Positions 57,714-64,000 of a stretch of 64,000 bases of DNA are shown piece after piece; position 1 is the stretch's first letter; each line of letters begins with the position of its first letter. The position numbers and the translations under genes were made by a program. Origin of the DNA: Micromonospora halotolerans (GTDB taxonomy: Bacteria > Actinomycetota > Actinomycetes > Mycobacteriales > Micromonosporaceae); assembly GCF_032108445.1 (NCBI RefSeq), contig NZ_CP134876.1, positions 2,418,001 through 2,482,000 on the forward strand, in the 5' to 3' direction. Under the pieces are notes generated by a model, which saw only the letters and a list, made by a program, of their open reading frames with translations, was not told where the DNA came from and searched no databases.

Positions 57714-58568
57714 GTGCAGGACACCTCTCCCTCAGTCCCGGACTTCACCCAGTGGCCCTCCTTTCCCTTCGAGGGCGATCTCCACGTCAAGCAGCTCGAC
57801 GAGCCGGTGCTGGTCGAGCCTCCCCGCCGCGGCGAGGGGAATCGGGAGTGCACCGCCTGCAACGCGCCGGACGAGGCGTACATCTGGGTGGGTGAACGAT
57901 GGCGGGTCCGGGCCATGGATCGGCCCACAGGCCTGCCCATGGTGCTGATCCTGGAGTCCCGGTCGCACCTCGACCTCGGCGACCTGCCGAACCTGCTCGC
58001 CGCCGAGTTGGGCGTCATGACCGTGCGCCTGGAGCGGGCCATCCGGTCGCTGGACGGCGTGGCCCGGGTGCACGTGAACCGCTGGGGTGACGGCTCGGCG
58101 CACCTGCACATGTGGTTCCTGGCTCGGCCGTACGGGCGGCTGCAGCTGCGGGGCACGTTCCTGTCCCTGTGGGACTCGATCCTGCCGCCGATCTCCGAGG
58201 CGCAGTGGCGGGAGAACCTGGCGATGGTCGCCGCGTGGCTGGCCGAGTTCGGTGGCCGTCCGCTCGCCGAGCCGCCCCGCATCCAGTGGCAGGCGCCGTC
58301 GAGCTTCAACGCCGCGTCGACCGGCGGGGCGACCGAGGAGCCCGAGGAGGAGATCGCTTCGGTGATCGAAGCCGCGGACGAGATTCCCGAGGCCGAGGAG
58401 GCAGAGGAGCGGGCCACGCCCGAACAGGCCGAGCACCCGGATCGGGCGTCCGAGCCGGAGCAGGTCGGGCAGCGGGATCGGGCGGGAACGCCGGAACGGC
58501 CCGAGGTCCCGCAGCAGGCGGCCGCGCCGGAACAGGTCGAGCAGCCGCAGCGGGCCGAGACGCCGTAG
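57714..58568 (+). CDS. degenerate HIT-like protein with C-terminal repeats
   Basis: 284 residues. The middle shows HIT-superfamily traits: ECTACNAPDEAYIWVGERWRVR (Cys46-x2-Cys49), LESRSHLDLGDL and RVHVNRWGDGSAHLHMWFLARP, in which only two of the three histidines of the HxHxH triad remain (His130, His132). The last ~75 residues are acidic, Pro/Glu rich and hold three decapeptides PEQAEHPDRA, PEQVGQRDRA, PEQVEQPQRA. GTG 57714 follows TAGGGT (57701-57706) by 13 nt, suggesting a leaderless mRNA; the frame is open earlier. It is a conserved neighbour of parAB; its role is unknown. Confidence 0.7.
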   Translation: MQDTSPSVPDFTQWPSFPFEGDLHVKQLDEPVLVEPPRRGEGNRECTACNAPDEAYIWVGERWRVRAMDRPTGLPMVLILESRSHLDLGDLPNLLAAELGVMTVRLERAIRSLDGVARVHVNRWGDGSAHLHMWFLARPYGRLQLRGTFLSLWDSILPPISEAQWRENLAMVAAWLAEFGGRPLAEPPRIQWQAPSSFNAASTGGATEEPEEEIASVIEAADEIPEAEEAEERATPEQAEHPDRASEPEQVGQRDRAGTPERPEVPQQAAAPEQVEQPQRAETP

Positions 58569-58591
58569 CGCGCGACCGGGTCAGCCGGACG

Positions 58592-59590
58592 TCAGGGGCG
58601 GCGGGCGGCGGCGCGGCTCACCAGGGTGCCCAGCGCGCGCCCGAAGTCCAGGCCCGCCGCCTGGACGGCCAGCGGCAGCAGCGAGGTCTCGGTCATCCCG
58701 GGGGAGACGTTTACCTCCAGCACGTGCGGCTGCCCGTCCGCGTCGACGATCAGGTCGACGCGGGACAGGTCGCGGAGGCCCAGCGCGGCGTGCGCGGCGA
58801 GCGCCACCCGGGTCACGCGCTCGGTCGTCTCCGGGTCGAGGCGGGCCGGCGCGTGCCAGGTGGTGCGGCCGGCCGTGTAGCGGGCCGCGTAGTCGTAGAC
58901 GCCGTTGCGGGGCACGATCTCGACCGGGGGCAGGGCCTGCGGACCCTCGCCCAGGTCCAGCACGGAGACCGCCACGTCCATCCCGGGCACGTAGCGCTCC
59001 ACCAGCGCCGTCTGGTCGTACGCGAAACAGCCGACCATGGCGGCCGGCAGCGACGTGGCGTCCCGGACCACGGCGGCGCCGAGCCCGGAACCGCCCTGCG
59101 CGGGCTTGACCATCAGCGGCAGGCCGAGCCGGTCGGCGATCCGGTCCAGGACGGCCACCGCGCCCAGTTCCGAGAAGCGGTCGTGCGGCAGCGCCACCCA
59201 GTCGGGCGTCGGGATGCCCGCCTCGCGCAGCACCGCCTTGGCGGAGGGCTTGTCCCAGGCGAGCCGGGACGCGCGGGCGTCGCAGCCGACGTAGGGCACG
59301 TCGCAGAGGTCGAGCACGCCGCGCAGCGAGCCGTCCTCGCCGGTGGCGCCGTGCAGGGCGATCACCACGGCATCCGGCGGGTCGGCGGCCAGGGCGGGCA
59401 GCAGCGCCACGTCAGCGTCCCGCAGCTCGGCCTCCACGCCGACCGCGCGCAGCGCGTCGAGCACCCGCCGGCCGGACCGGAGCGAGACGTCCCGCTCGTA
59501 GGAGAGACCGCCGGCGAGCACCAGCACGTGCAGTTCGTCGGTGGCGGCGGGTCCGGTCACGGAAGTGTGTGCGGCAGGGCTGACGGACAT
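58592..59590 (-). CDS. D-alanine-D-alanine ligase-like ATP-grasp protein
   Basis: 332 residues, ATP-grasp fold with the Ddl layout: LHVLVLAGGLSYERDVSLRSGRRVLDALR, then VVIALHGATGEDGSLRGVLDLCDVPYVGCDARASRLAWDKPSAKAVLREAGIPTPD, LPLMVKPAQGGSGLGAAVV and the C-terminal HVLEVNVSPGMTETSLLPLAVQAAGLDF. The end of the family consensus NPGMT/NTxPGxT appears as NVSPGMTETS. It should form a D-Ala-D-Ala or related dipeptide with ATP; the exact substrate is uncertain. It starts 7 nt after the aminotransferase stop on the same strand. Confidence 0.87.
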   Translation of the reverse strand: MSVSPAAHTSVTGPAATDELHVLVLAGGLSYERDVSLRSGRRVLDALRAVGVEAELRDADVALLPALAADPPDAVVIALHGATGEDGSLRGVLDLCDVPYVGCDARASRLAWDKPSAKAVLREAGIPTPDWVALPHDRFSELGAVAVLDRIADRLGLPLMVKPAQGGSGLGAAVVRDATSLPAAMVGCFAYDQTALVERYVPGMDVAVSVLDLGEGPQALPPVEIVPRNGVYDYAARYTAGRTTWHAPARLDPETTERVTRVALAAHAALGLRDLSRVDLIVDADGQPHVLEVNVSPGMTETSLLPLAVQAAGLDFGRALGTLVSRAAARRP

Positions 59591-59597
59591 GCGGGAA

Positions 59598-60911
59598 TCA
59601 TGCCAAGTCGGGACCGGGCGCGTCCGAGCCGCCCTGCCGGCGCCGCGGACCCGCCCCGCCGACCGCGCCGAAGACCTTGCGCATGGCGATCTCCTGCTCC
59701 ATCACGCCGGCGAGCCGGCGGACGCCCTCACGGATCCGCTCCGGCGGCGGGAAGGAGAAGTTGAGCCGCATGTTGCCCGCACCGGTCCCGTCGGCGTAGA
59801 AGCCGGTGCCCGGCACGTAGGCGACCCGGGCGGCGACCGCCCGCGGCATCATCGCCTTGGAGTCGAGGCCGTCCGGCAGGGTCGCCCAGACGAAGAGGCC
59901 GCCGGCCGGGGTGGTCCAGGTGGTGCCCTCCGGCATCAGGTCCGCGAGCGCGTCGAGCAGCGCGTCCCGGCGCTCCCGGTAGACCTCGCGGTAGACCTTG
60001 AGCTGCTGCCGCCAGGGCATGGTGCCCAGGTACGTCGAGACGGCGGCCTGGGCGAAGCCGCTGGGGCAGAGGATCTGGGCCTCGCTGGCGATGACCAGCT
60101 TGTCGCGGACCGCGTGCGGGGCGAGGATCCAGCCCACCCGCAGGCCCGGCGCGAAGGTCTTGGAGAAGGTGCTCAGGTAGAAGACCCCGTCGCGCCGCCG
60201 GGCCCGCAGCGGCGCGGGCGCCTCGCCCTCGAAACCGAGCTGACCGTACGGGTCGTCCTCGACCACCAGCAGCCCGGCGCGCTCGCAGATGTCGAGCACC
60301 CGCTCGCGCCGCTCCTCGCTCAGCGTCACGCCGGTGGGGTTCTGGTAGGTCGGGATGGTGTAGAGGAACTTGACCCGCCGGCCGGCGCGGGCCAGGTCGG
60401 CGATGGCCACCTCCAGCGCCTCCGGGATCAGCCCCTCGGAGTCCATCGGCACGTGCGCCACCTGGGCCTGGGCGGCCTGGAACACTCCGAGTGCGCCGAC
60501 GTACGTCGGCCCCTCGGCGAGCACCACGTCACCCGGGTCCAGGAAGAGCCGGGCCACCAGGTCGAGCGCCTGTTGCCCGCCGACGGTGACCACCACGTCC
60601 TCCGGCGAGGCGCCGCACGACGCGTCGATCCCGGACAGCGCCATCACCTCGCAGATCCGCTCGCGCAGCTCCGGGGTGCCCTGGCCGATGCCGTACTGGA
60701 GGGTGGTGGCGCCATGCTCGGCGCCGAGCCGGCCGAGCATCTCGCCGACCGCGTCGAGCGGCAGCGCCGCGATGTAGGGCGCCCCACCGGCGAGCGAGAC
60801 CACCTCCGGCCGGCTGGCCACCGCGAAGAGTGCCCGGATCTCGGAGGCCGTCATCCCCCGGACCCGCCGGGCGTACCGGTCGGTGTAGTCGTCGAGCGTC
60901 GTGCCGGTCAT
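59598..60911 (-). CDS. PLP-dependent aminotransferase (class I/II, LysN/2-aminoadipate type)
   Basis: 437 residues. The fold-type I core holds ISLAGGxP-like VVSLAGGAPYIAALPLDAV, YGIGQGTPELRERICEVM, YTIPTYQNPTGVTLSEERRERVL and the PLP-lysine region YLSTFSKTFAPGLRVGWI. The end MRLNFSFPPPERIREGVRRLAGVM is typical. It transfers an amino group between an amino acid (possibly 2-aminoadipate or a branched one) and 2-oxoglutarate. ATG 60911 is the conserved start; the longer open frame is noise. Probably co-transcribed with the ligase-like gene. Confidence 0.88.
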   Translation of the reverse strand: MTGTTLDDYTDRYARRVRGMTASEIRALFAVASRPEVVSLAGGAPYIAALPLDAVGEMLGRLGAEHGATTLQYGIGQGTPELRERICEVMALSGIDASCGASPEDVVVTVGGQQALDLVARLFLDPGDVVLAEGPTYVGALGVFQAAQAQVAHVPMDSEGLIPEALEVAIADLARAGRRVKFLYTIPTYQNPTGVTLSEERRERVLDICERAGLLVVEDDPYGQLGFEGEAPAPLRARRRDGVFYLSTFSKTFAPGLRVGWILAPHAVRDKLVIASEAQILCPSGFAQAAVSTYLGTMPWRQQLKVYREVYRERRDALLDALADLMPEGTTWTTPAGGLFVWATLPDGLDSKAMMPRAVAARVAYVPGTGFYADGTGAGNMRLNFSFPPPERIREGVRRLAGVMEQEIAMRKVFGAVGGAGPRRRQGGSDAPGPDLA

Positions 60912-61206
60912 GACATCACCTCGATCGGGTGTCGGCGGGGCTGCCGCCCGGTGTGGTACCCGCGATGCCGGCAACCATGGCGGCGCGCGGGAAAAGCCGG
61001 TTGGTCGATCGTAGTCGCCGCCGGCCAGCACCGGGCCCACCGTGTGGGTACGTCCACATCCCGGACCGGCCCTCTCCCCGGCGCGGGTGGGGGTTCGCGC
61101 GTCCTCTCCCGTAGCGCCGGGCGGAAGCGTACGATCGCTCGTCGGGGGCAGGAAGGCGGCGGGAGACCGCGGGGGTCTCCGCTCCGGGCCTATGGGTGGG
61201 GTGCTC

Positions 61207-61872
61207 ATGTCGCGACGTCTGGTCAGTCTGACCCTGGACACGCTGGAGGACCTGCCCCGATCCTGCCGGCAGTGCGTCTACTGGGAGCTGGACCCGGTCT
61301 CGGCCGAGCGCGCGTGCGCCGCCGGCGACCCGGGGCTGGAGAAGGAGGCCTGGGTCTCCCAGACGCTCCTGGAGTGGGGTTCCTGCGGCAAGCTCGCGTA
61401 CGTGGACGGCATGCCCGCCGGTTTCGTCATGTACGCCCCGCCGGCCTACGTTCCGCGCTCGATGGCCTTCCCCACCTCGCCCGTCTCGGCGGACGCCGCG
61501 CTGCTCATGACGGCGCACGTGGTGCCCGCCTTCGCCGGCGGCGGCCTGGGCCGGATGCTGGTCCAGGGGGTCGCCCGGGATCTCACCAAGCGCGGGATCA
61601 AGGCCATCGAGGCGTTCGGCGACGCGAAGTTCGGCGACGACGGGGACGACCCGGGGCGGGCCTGCCTGGCGCCGGCCGACTTCTTCCTCTCGGTGGGCTT
61701 CAAGACGGTCCGCCCGCACCCGCGCTATCCCCGGCTCCGGCTGGAACTGCGCACGGCGTTGAGCTGGAAGTCCGACGTCGAGTACGCGCTGGAGAAGCTT
61801 CTCGGCTCGATGAGCCCGGAGACGCTGCTCCGCCCGGTCCGCCCGGCGCCCGCCACCCGCTCGATGAGCTGA
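61207..61872 (+). CDS. GNAT-family N-acetyltransferase (large)
   Basis: 221 residues. The N-terminus MSRRLVSLTLDTLEDLPRSC and cysteine-rich CRQCVYWELDPVSAERACAAGDP is unlike ordinary GNATs. MTAHVVPAFAGGGLGRMLVQGVARDLTKRGIKAIEAFG gives the acetyl-CoA loop (GGGLGR). ATG 61207 has GGTGGGG upstream; ATG 61192 is an alternative. It is divergent from the aminotransferase across a 295-bp gap and convergent with cwlM. The substrate is unknown. Confidence 0.82.
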   Translation: MSRRLVSLTLDTLEDLPRSCRQCVYWELDPVSAERACAAGDPGLEKEAWVSQTLLEWGSCGKLAYVDGMPAGFVMYAPPAYVPRSMAFPTSPVSADAALLMTAHVVPAFAGGGLGRMLVQGVARDLTKRGIKAIEAFGDAKFGDDGDDPGRACLAPADFFLSVGFKTVRPHPRYPRLRLELRTALSWKSDVEYALEKLLGSMSPETLLRPVRPAPATRSMS

Positions 61873-61886
61873 CGCGCGGGGCCGGC

Positions 61887-63047
61887 TCAGTCGACCACCG
61901 TGCCGGCGGCCACCACCGCCCGCAGCTCGCTCACGTCGATCGAGCCGGTGGGCACGTCCCGCTCGATCGGGTAGTACATCCGCTGCACGGCGGCGACGAT
62001 CGCCTCGACCAGCCGGTCCCGGAACCGGGGGTCCACGAGCCGGTGGCGGTCGGCCGGTGAGGTCAGGTAGCCCACCTCGACCCGGACCGCGGGCATCCGG
62101 GTCAGCCGCAGCAGGTCCCAGGTCTTGGCGTGGGTGCGGCAGTCCCGCAGCCCGGTGCGGGCCACGATCTCCCGCTGCACCAGCCCGGCCAGCCGCTCCC
62201 CGGTGGCGGAGGTGACGCCGTTGTCGGTGCCGTAGTGGTAGGTGGCCACCCCGTCGGCCGCCGGGTTGGCGTGCCCGTCGGTGTGCAGGGAGATGAAGAC
62301 GTCGGCGCCGAGGGAGTTGGCGAGCTGGGCGCGGTCCGCGTCCGGCAGGCAGGTCCGCGGGGACGGGCCCCGGGTGAGCTGCACGCGTACGCCGGCCGCG
62401 GCGAGCCGCCCCTCCAGCCGGCTGGCCAGGTCGTGCACGAGGTCCGCCTCGGTCCAGCGCAGCGGGCCGTCGGGCACGACCACGCCCGGGTCGGTGCCGC
62501 CGTGCCCCGGGTCGATGACCACGGTCCGCCCGACCAGGGTCGGGCCGGCCTGCCGGATGGCGTCGGACTCGCGGAGCCACTGCGGCCGCCCGCCGACCAC
62601 CTTCCGGCCCAGGCGGCGCAGCGCGTTGATGGTGTGCGGACCACACGTCCCGTCCGGTTTCAACCCCATCTCCCGCTGGAACTGGGCTACCGCGCGGGAG
62701 GTGCGGATGCCGTAGATGGCGTCGGCGCGGCCCGCGTCGTACCCCATCTCCAGGAGCCGTTCCTGGAGTGACCGGACGTCCTCGCCGGTCAGCGGCTCGG
62801 GGACCGCGTGGTAGAGGGTGCGCGCGCCGAACCGCCAGCGGGCCGCGTCCAGCGCCTGCCAGGTCTCCGTGCCCACCCGCCCGTCCACGCTGAGGCCGCG
62901 GGACTGCTGGAACGCCCGGACGGCGCGCTCGGTCTCCGCGTCGAACTCCTCGCCGCCGCGGCCGGCCGGGAGCAGCTCCAGGCCGGTGAGGACGGTGCGG
63001 ATCTCGGCCACCGCGGGTCCCCGGTCACCGGGTCGGATGGGACGCAC
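61887..63047 (-). CDS. CwlM-like N-acetylmuramoyl-L-alanine amidase
   Basis: 386 residues. Two peptidoglycan-binding repeats (about 1-70, GLSVDGRVGTETWQALD; about 75-145, GDAIYGIRTSRAVAQFQREMGLKPDG with TCGPHTINALRRLG) precede an amidase-3 domain (about 170-350) with VIDPGHGGTDPGVVVPDG and SLHTDGHANPAADG as metal ligands. No signal peptide is seen. In mycobacteria the gene at this locus (CwlM, next to trxB-trxC) is cytoplasmic and activates MurA when phosphorylated; that role is likely here but unproven. GTG 63047 has GAGGGGGG upstream; GTG 63065 is an alternative. Confidence 0.87.
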   Translation of the reverse strand: MRPIRPGDRGPAVAEIRTVLTGLELLPAGRGGEEFDAETERAVRAFQQSRGLSVDGRVGTETWQALDAARWRFGARTLYHAVPEPLTGEDVRSLQERLLEMGYDAGRADAIYGIRTSRAVAQFQREMGLKPDGTCGPHTINALRRLGRKVVGGRPQWLRESDAIRQAGPTLVGRTVVIDPGHGGTDPGVVVPDGPLRWTEADLVHDLASRLEGRLAAAGVRVQLTRGPSPRTCLPDADRAQLANSLGADVFISLHTDGHANPAADGVATYHYGTDNGVTSATGERLAGLVQREIVARTGLRDCRTHAKTWDLLRLTRMPAVRVEVGYLTSPADRHRLVDPRFRDRLVEAIVAAVQRMYYPIERDVPTGSIDVSELRAVVAAGTVVD

Positions 63048-63178
63048 GATGACCCCCCTCTGCACGGACGCTGGCTGGCCGGAGACTCCGACGGAGGTGC
63101 TTCCCCGCTGGGGAGACCTTACGGAGCGTACCGTGGCCGGTCACCGGCGATTGTGGGTTCGCCGCAGGTCAGAAACGC

Positions 63179-63216
63179 GGAACCCCCGTCGCCCGGGTCG
63201 GGCGGACGGGGGTTCC
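63179..63216. terminator. bidirectional-looking hairpin between trxA and cwlM
   Basis: GGAACCCCCGTC (63179-63190) pairs perfectly over 12 bp with GACGGGGGTTCC (63205-63216), with an inner GCCCG/CGGGC. It is 20 nt past the trxA stop on the minus strand. No U-tract. cwlM then needs its own promoter in 63048-63178. Confidence 0.7.
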
Positions 63217-63235
63217 GGCGGTGTCGGGTGTCGGC

Positions 63236-63559
63236 TCAGAGCGCCGACTCGATGAGCTTGACCAGCTCACCCTTCGGCTTGGCGCCGGCGATGGACTGCA
63301 CCGGCTCGCCGTTCTTGAAGATGGTCAGGGTCGGCACGGACATCACCCGGTAGGTGCGCGCCGTCTCGGGGTTCTCGTCGATGTTGAGCTTGACGATGGT
63401 GACCTGGTCACCCATCTCGCCCGCGATCTCCTCCAGCAGCGGCGAGACCTTGCGGCACGGACCGCACCACTCCGCCCAGAAGTCGACCAGAACCGGCTTG
63501 TCGGACTTCAGCACGTCGCTCGCGAAGCTCGCGTCCGTGACCGCCTTGGTTGCTCCCAC
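63236..63559 (-). CDS. trxA: thioredoxin
   Basis: 107 residues. The active site WCGPC (Cys32, Cys35) is in VLVDFWAEWCGPCRKVSPLLEE; NIDENPETARTYRVMSVPTL contains the cis-Pro. It reduces protein disulfides in the cytoplasm with electrons from TrxB. Start MGATKAVTDASF; a GGAGGAG site is upstream. It follows trxB after 38 nt, in one transcript. Confidence 0.96.
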   Translation of the reverse strand: MGATKAVTDASFASDVLKSDKPVLVDFWAEWCGPCRKVSPLLEEIAGEMGDQVTIVKLNIDENPETARTYRVMSVPTLTIFKNGEPVQSIAGAKPKGELVKLIESAL

Positions 63560-63597
63560 TATGAACCCCTCCTCCGGGACCTGTACGTGAAAATGTT

Positions 63598-64000
63598 TCA
63601 GCCTTGCAGGGTGGCGATGAAGCGCTCGGCGTCGAGCGCGGCGGCACAGCCCGTGCCGGCCGCCGTGATGGCCTGCCGGTAGATGTGGTCGACCACGTCA
63701 CCGGCGGCGAAGACACCCGGGATGCTGGTCCGGGTGCTCGGCGCCTGCACCTTCACGTACCCCTCGTCGTCGAGCTCCACCTGGCCGCGGAAGAGCTCGC
63801 TGCGCGGGTCGTGGCCGATCGCCACGAAGACGCCGGTGACGTCGAGCACCTTGCTCTCACCGCTGTGCACGTTGCGCAGCCGTACGCCGCTGACCTTGCC
63901 GTCCTCGCCGAGGATCTCCTCGATCACGCTGTTCCACTCGACCTTGATCTTCTCGTTGCCGAGGGCGCGAGCAGCCATGATCTTGCTGGCGCGGAACGAG
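63598..64000 (-). CDS. trxB: thioredoxin reductase, 5' partial
   Basis: Only the C-terminal ~134 residues are in the window; the gene continues beyond 64000. The NADPH/FAD end is visible: VRLRNVHSGESKVLDVTGVFVAIGH, DDEGYVKVQAPSTRTSIPGVFAAGDVVDH and YRQAITAAGTGCAAALDAERFI, typical of the small (TrxR-like) flavoprotein. The redox CxxC lies upstream of the window. It reduces the downstream thioredoxin. Confidence 0.93.
   Translation of the reverse strand, partial: SFRASKIMAARALGNEKIKVEWNSVIEEILGEDGKVSGVRLRNVHSGESKVLDVTGVFVAIGHDPRSELFRGQVELDDEGYVKVQAPSTRTSIPGVFAAGDVVDHIYRQAITAAGTGCAAALDAERFIATLQG

Overview
The window looks like the replication-origin region of a high-GC actinomycete chromosome. 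Gene order, protein sequences and a GC-rich wobble position point to Micromonosporaceae (Micromonospora or a close relative); the genus is an inference from family resemblance, not a database result. The landmark order is gyrA, gyrB, DUF721/DciA, recF, gnd, dnaN, oriC, dnaA, rpmH, rnpA, yidD, yidC, jag, rsmG, parA, parB, then cwlM, trxA and trxB. oriC lies near 45.5-46.0 kb in the dnaN-dnaA gap. Genes to its left in this block are on the minus strand and genes to its right are mostly on the plus strand, so most are co-directional with replication.

Layout. 0-6.3 kb: the end of a PQQ-like propeller protein, a VOC protein, proS, a CBS protein, sufE, a DsbA-like oxidoreductase, an outlying parS site, and a SigE-family sigma factor with a membrane partner. 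6.45-7.58 kb: an intact IS481-type element with a 6-bp target duplication, inserted exactly at the stop codon of a ybaK-like gene. 7.6-28 kb: accessory and housekeeping genes (SDR, broken GAP-family gene, MFS, a giant CtpI-type P-type ATPase with a possible leader peptide, MBL hydrolase, CBS, GNAT, Sua5/TsaC, APH, ArsR/hydrolase pair, VOC, nucleotidyltransferase, a divergent TetR/TetX-like monooxygenase pair, GrpB, SCO6745-type). 28.0-33.6 kb: a degraded integrative element at the 3' end of tRNA-Ala(TGC), bounded by a 27-bp direct repeat, with broken integrases and a small cargo. 33.6-40 kb: tRNA-Ala, DLW-39, tRNA-Ile, DUF3566, gyrA, gyrB. 40-48 kb: an OhrR/MarR locus, then DciA, recF, gnd, dnaN, oriC and dnaA. 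48-55 kb: rpmH to parB. 55.1-57.7 kb: a gene-poor stretch with five of the eight parS sites, two short-period repeat arrays and a DnaA-box cluster. 57.7-64 kb: a degenerate HIT-like protein, a D-Ala-D-Ala ligase-like protein, an aminotransferase, a GNAT, a CwlM-like amidase, trxA and the start-less part of trxB.

How it works together. DnaA initiates at oriC; DnaN, RecF, DciA and gyrase support fork progression; RpmH, RnpA, YidD, YidC and Jag link ribosome and tRNA maturation to membrane insertion; ParA/ParB with the parS sites segregate the origin. DnaA boxes also occur outside oriC: three between gyrB and gyrA, one between recF and gnd, two upstream of dnaA, and a cluster beside parS at 57.5 kb. 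At least twelve genes carry a TAnnnT -10 box whose first base is 12-13 nt before the start codon, the signature of leaderless mRNAs; this also fixed several start codons. All functions are read from sequence by family resemblance; nothing was searched or computed.
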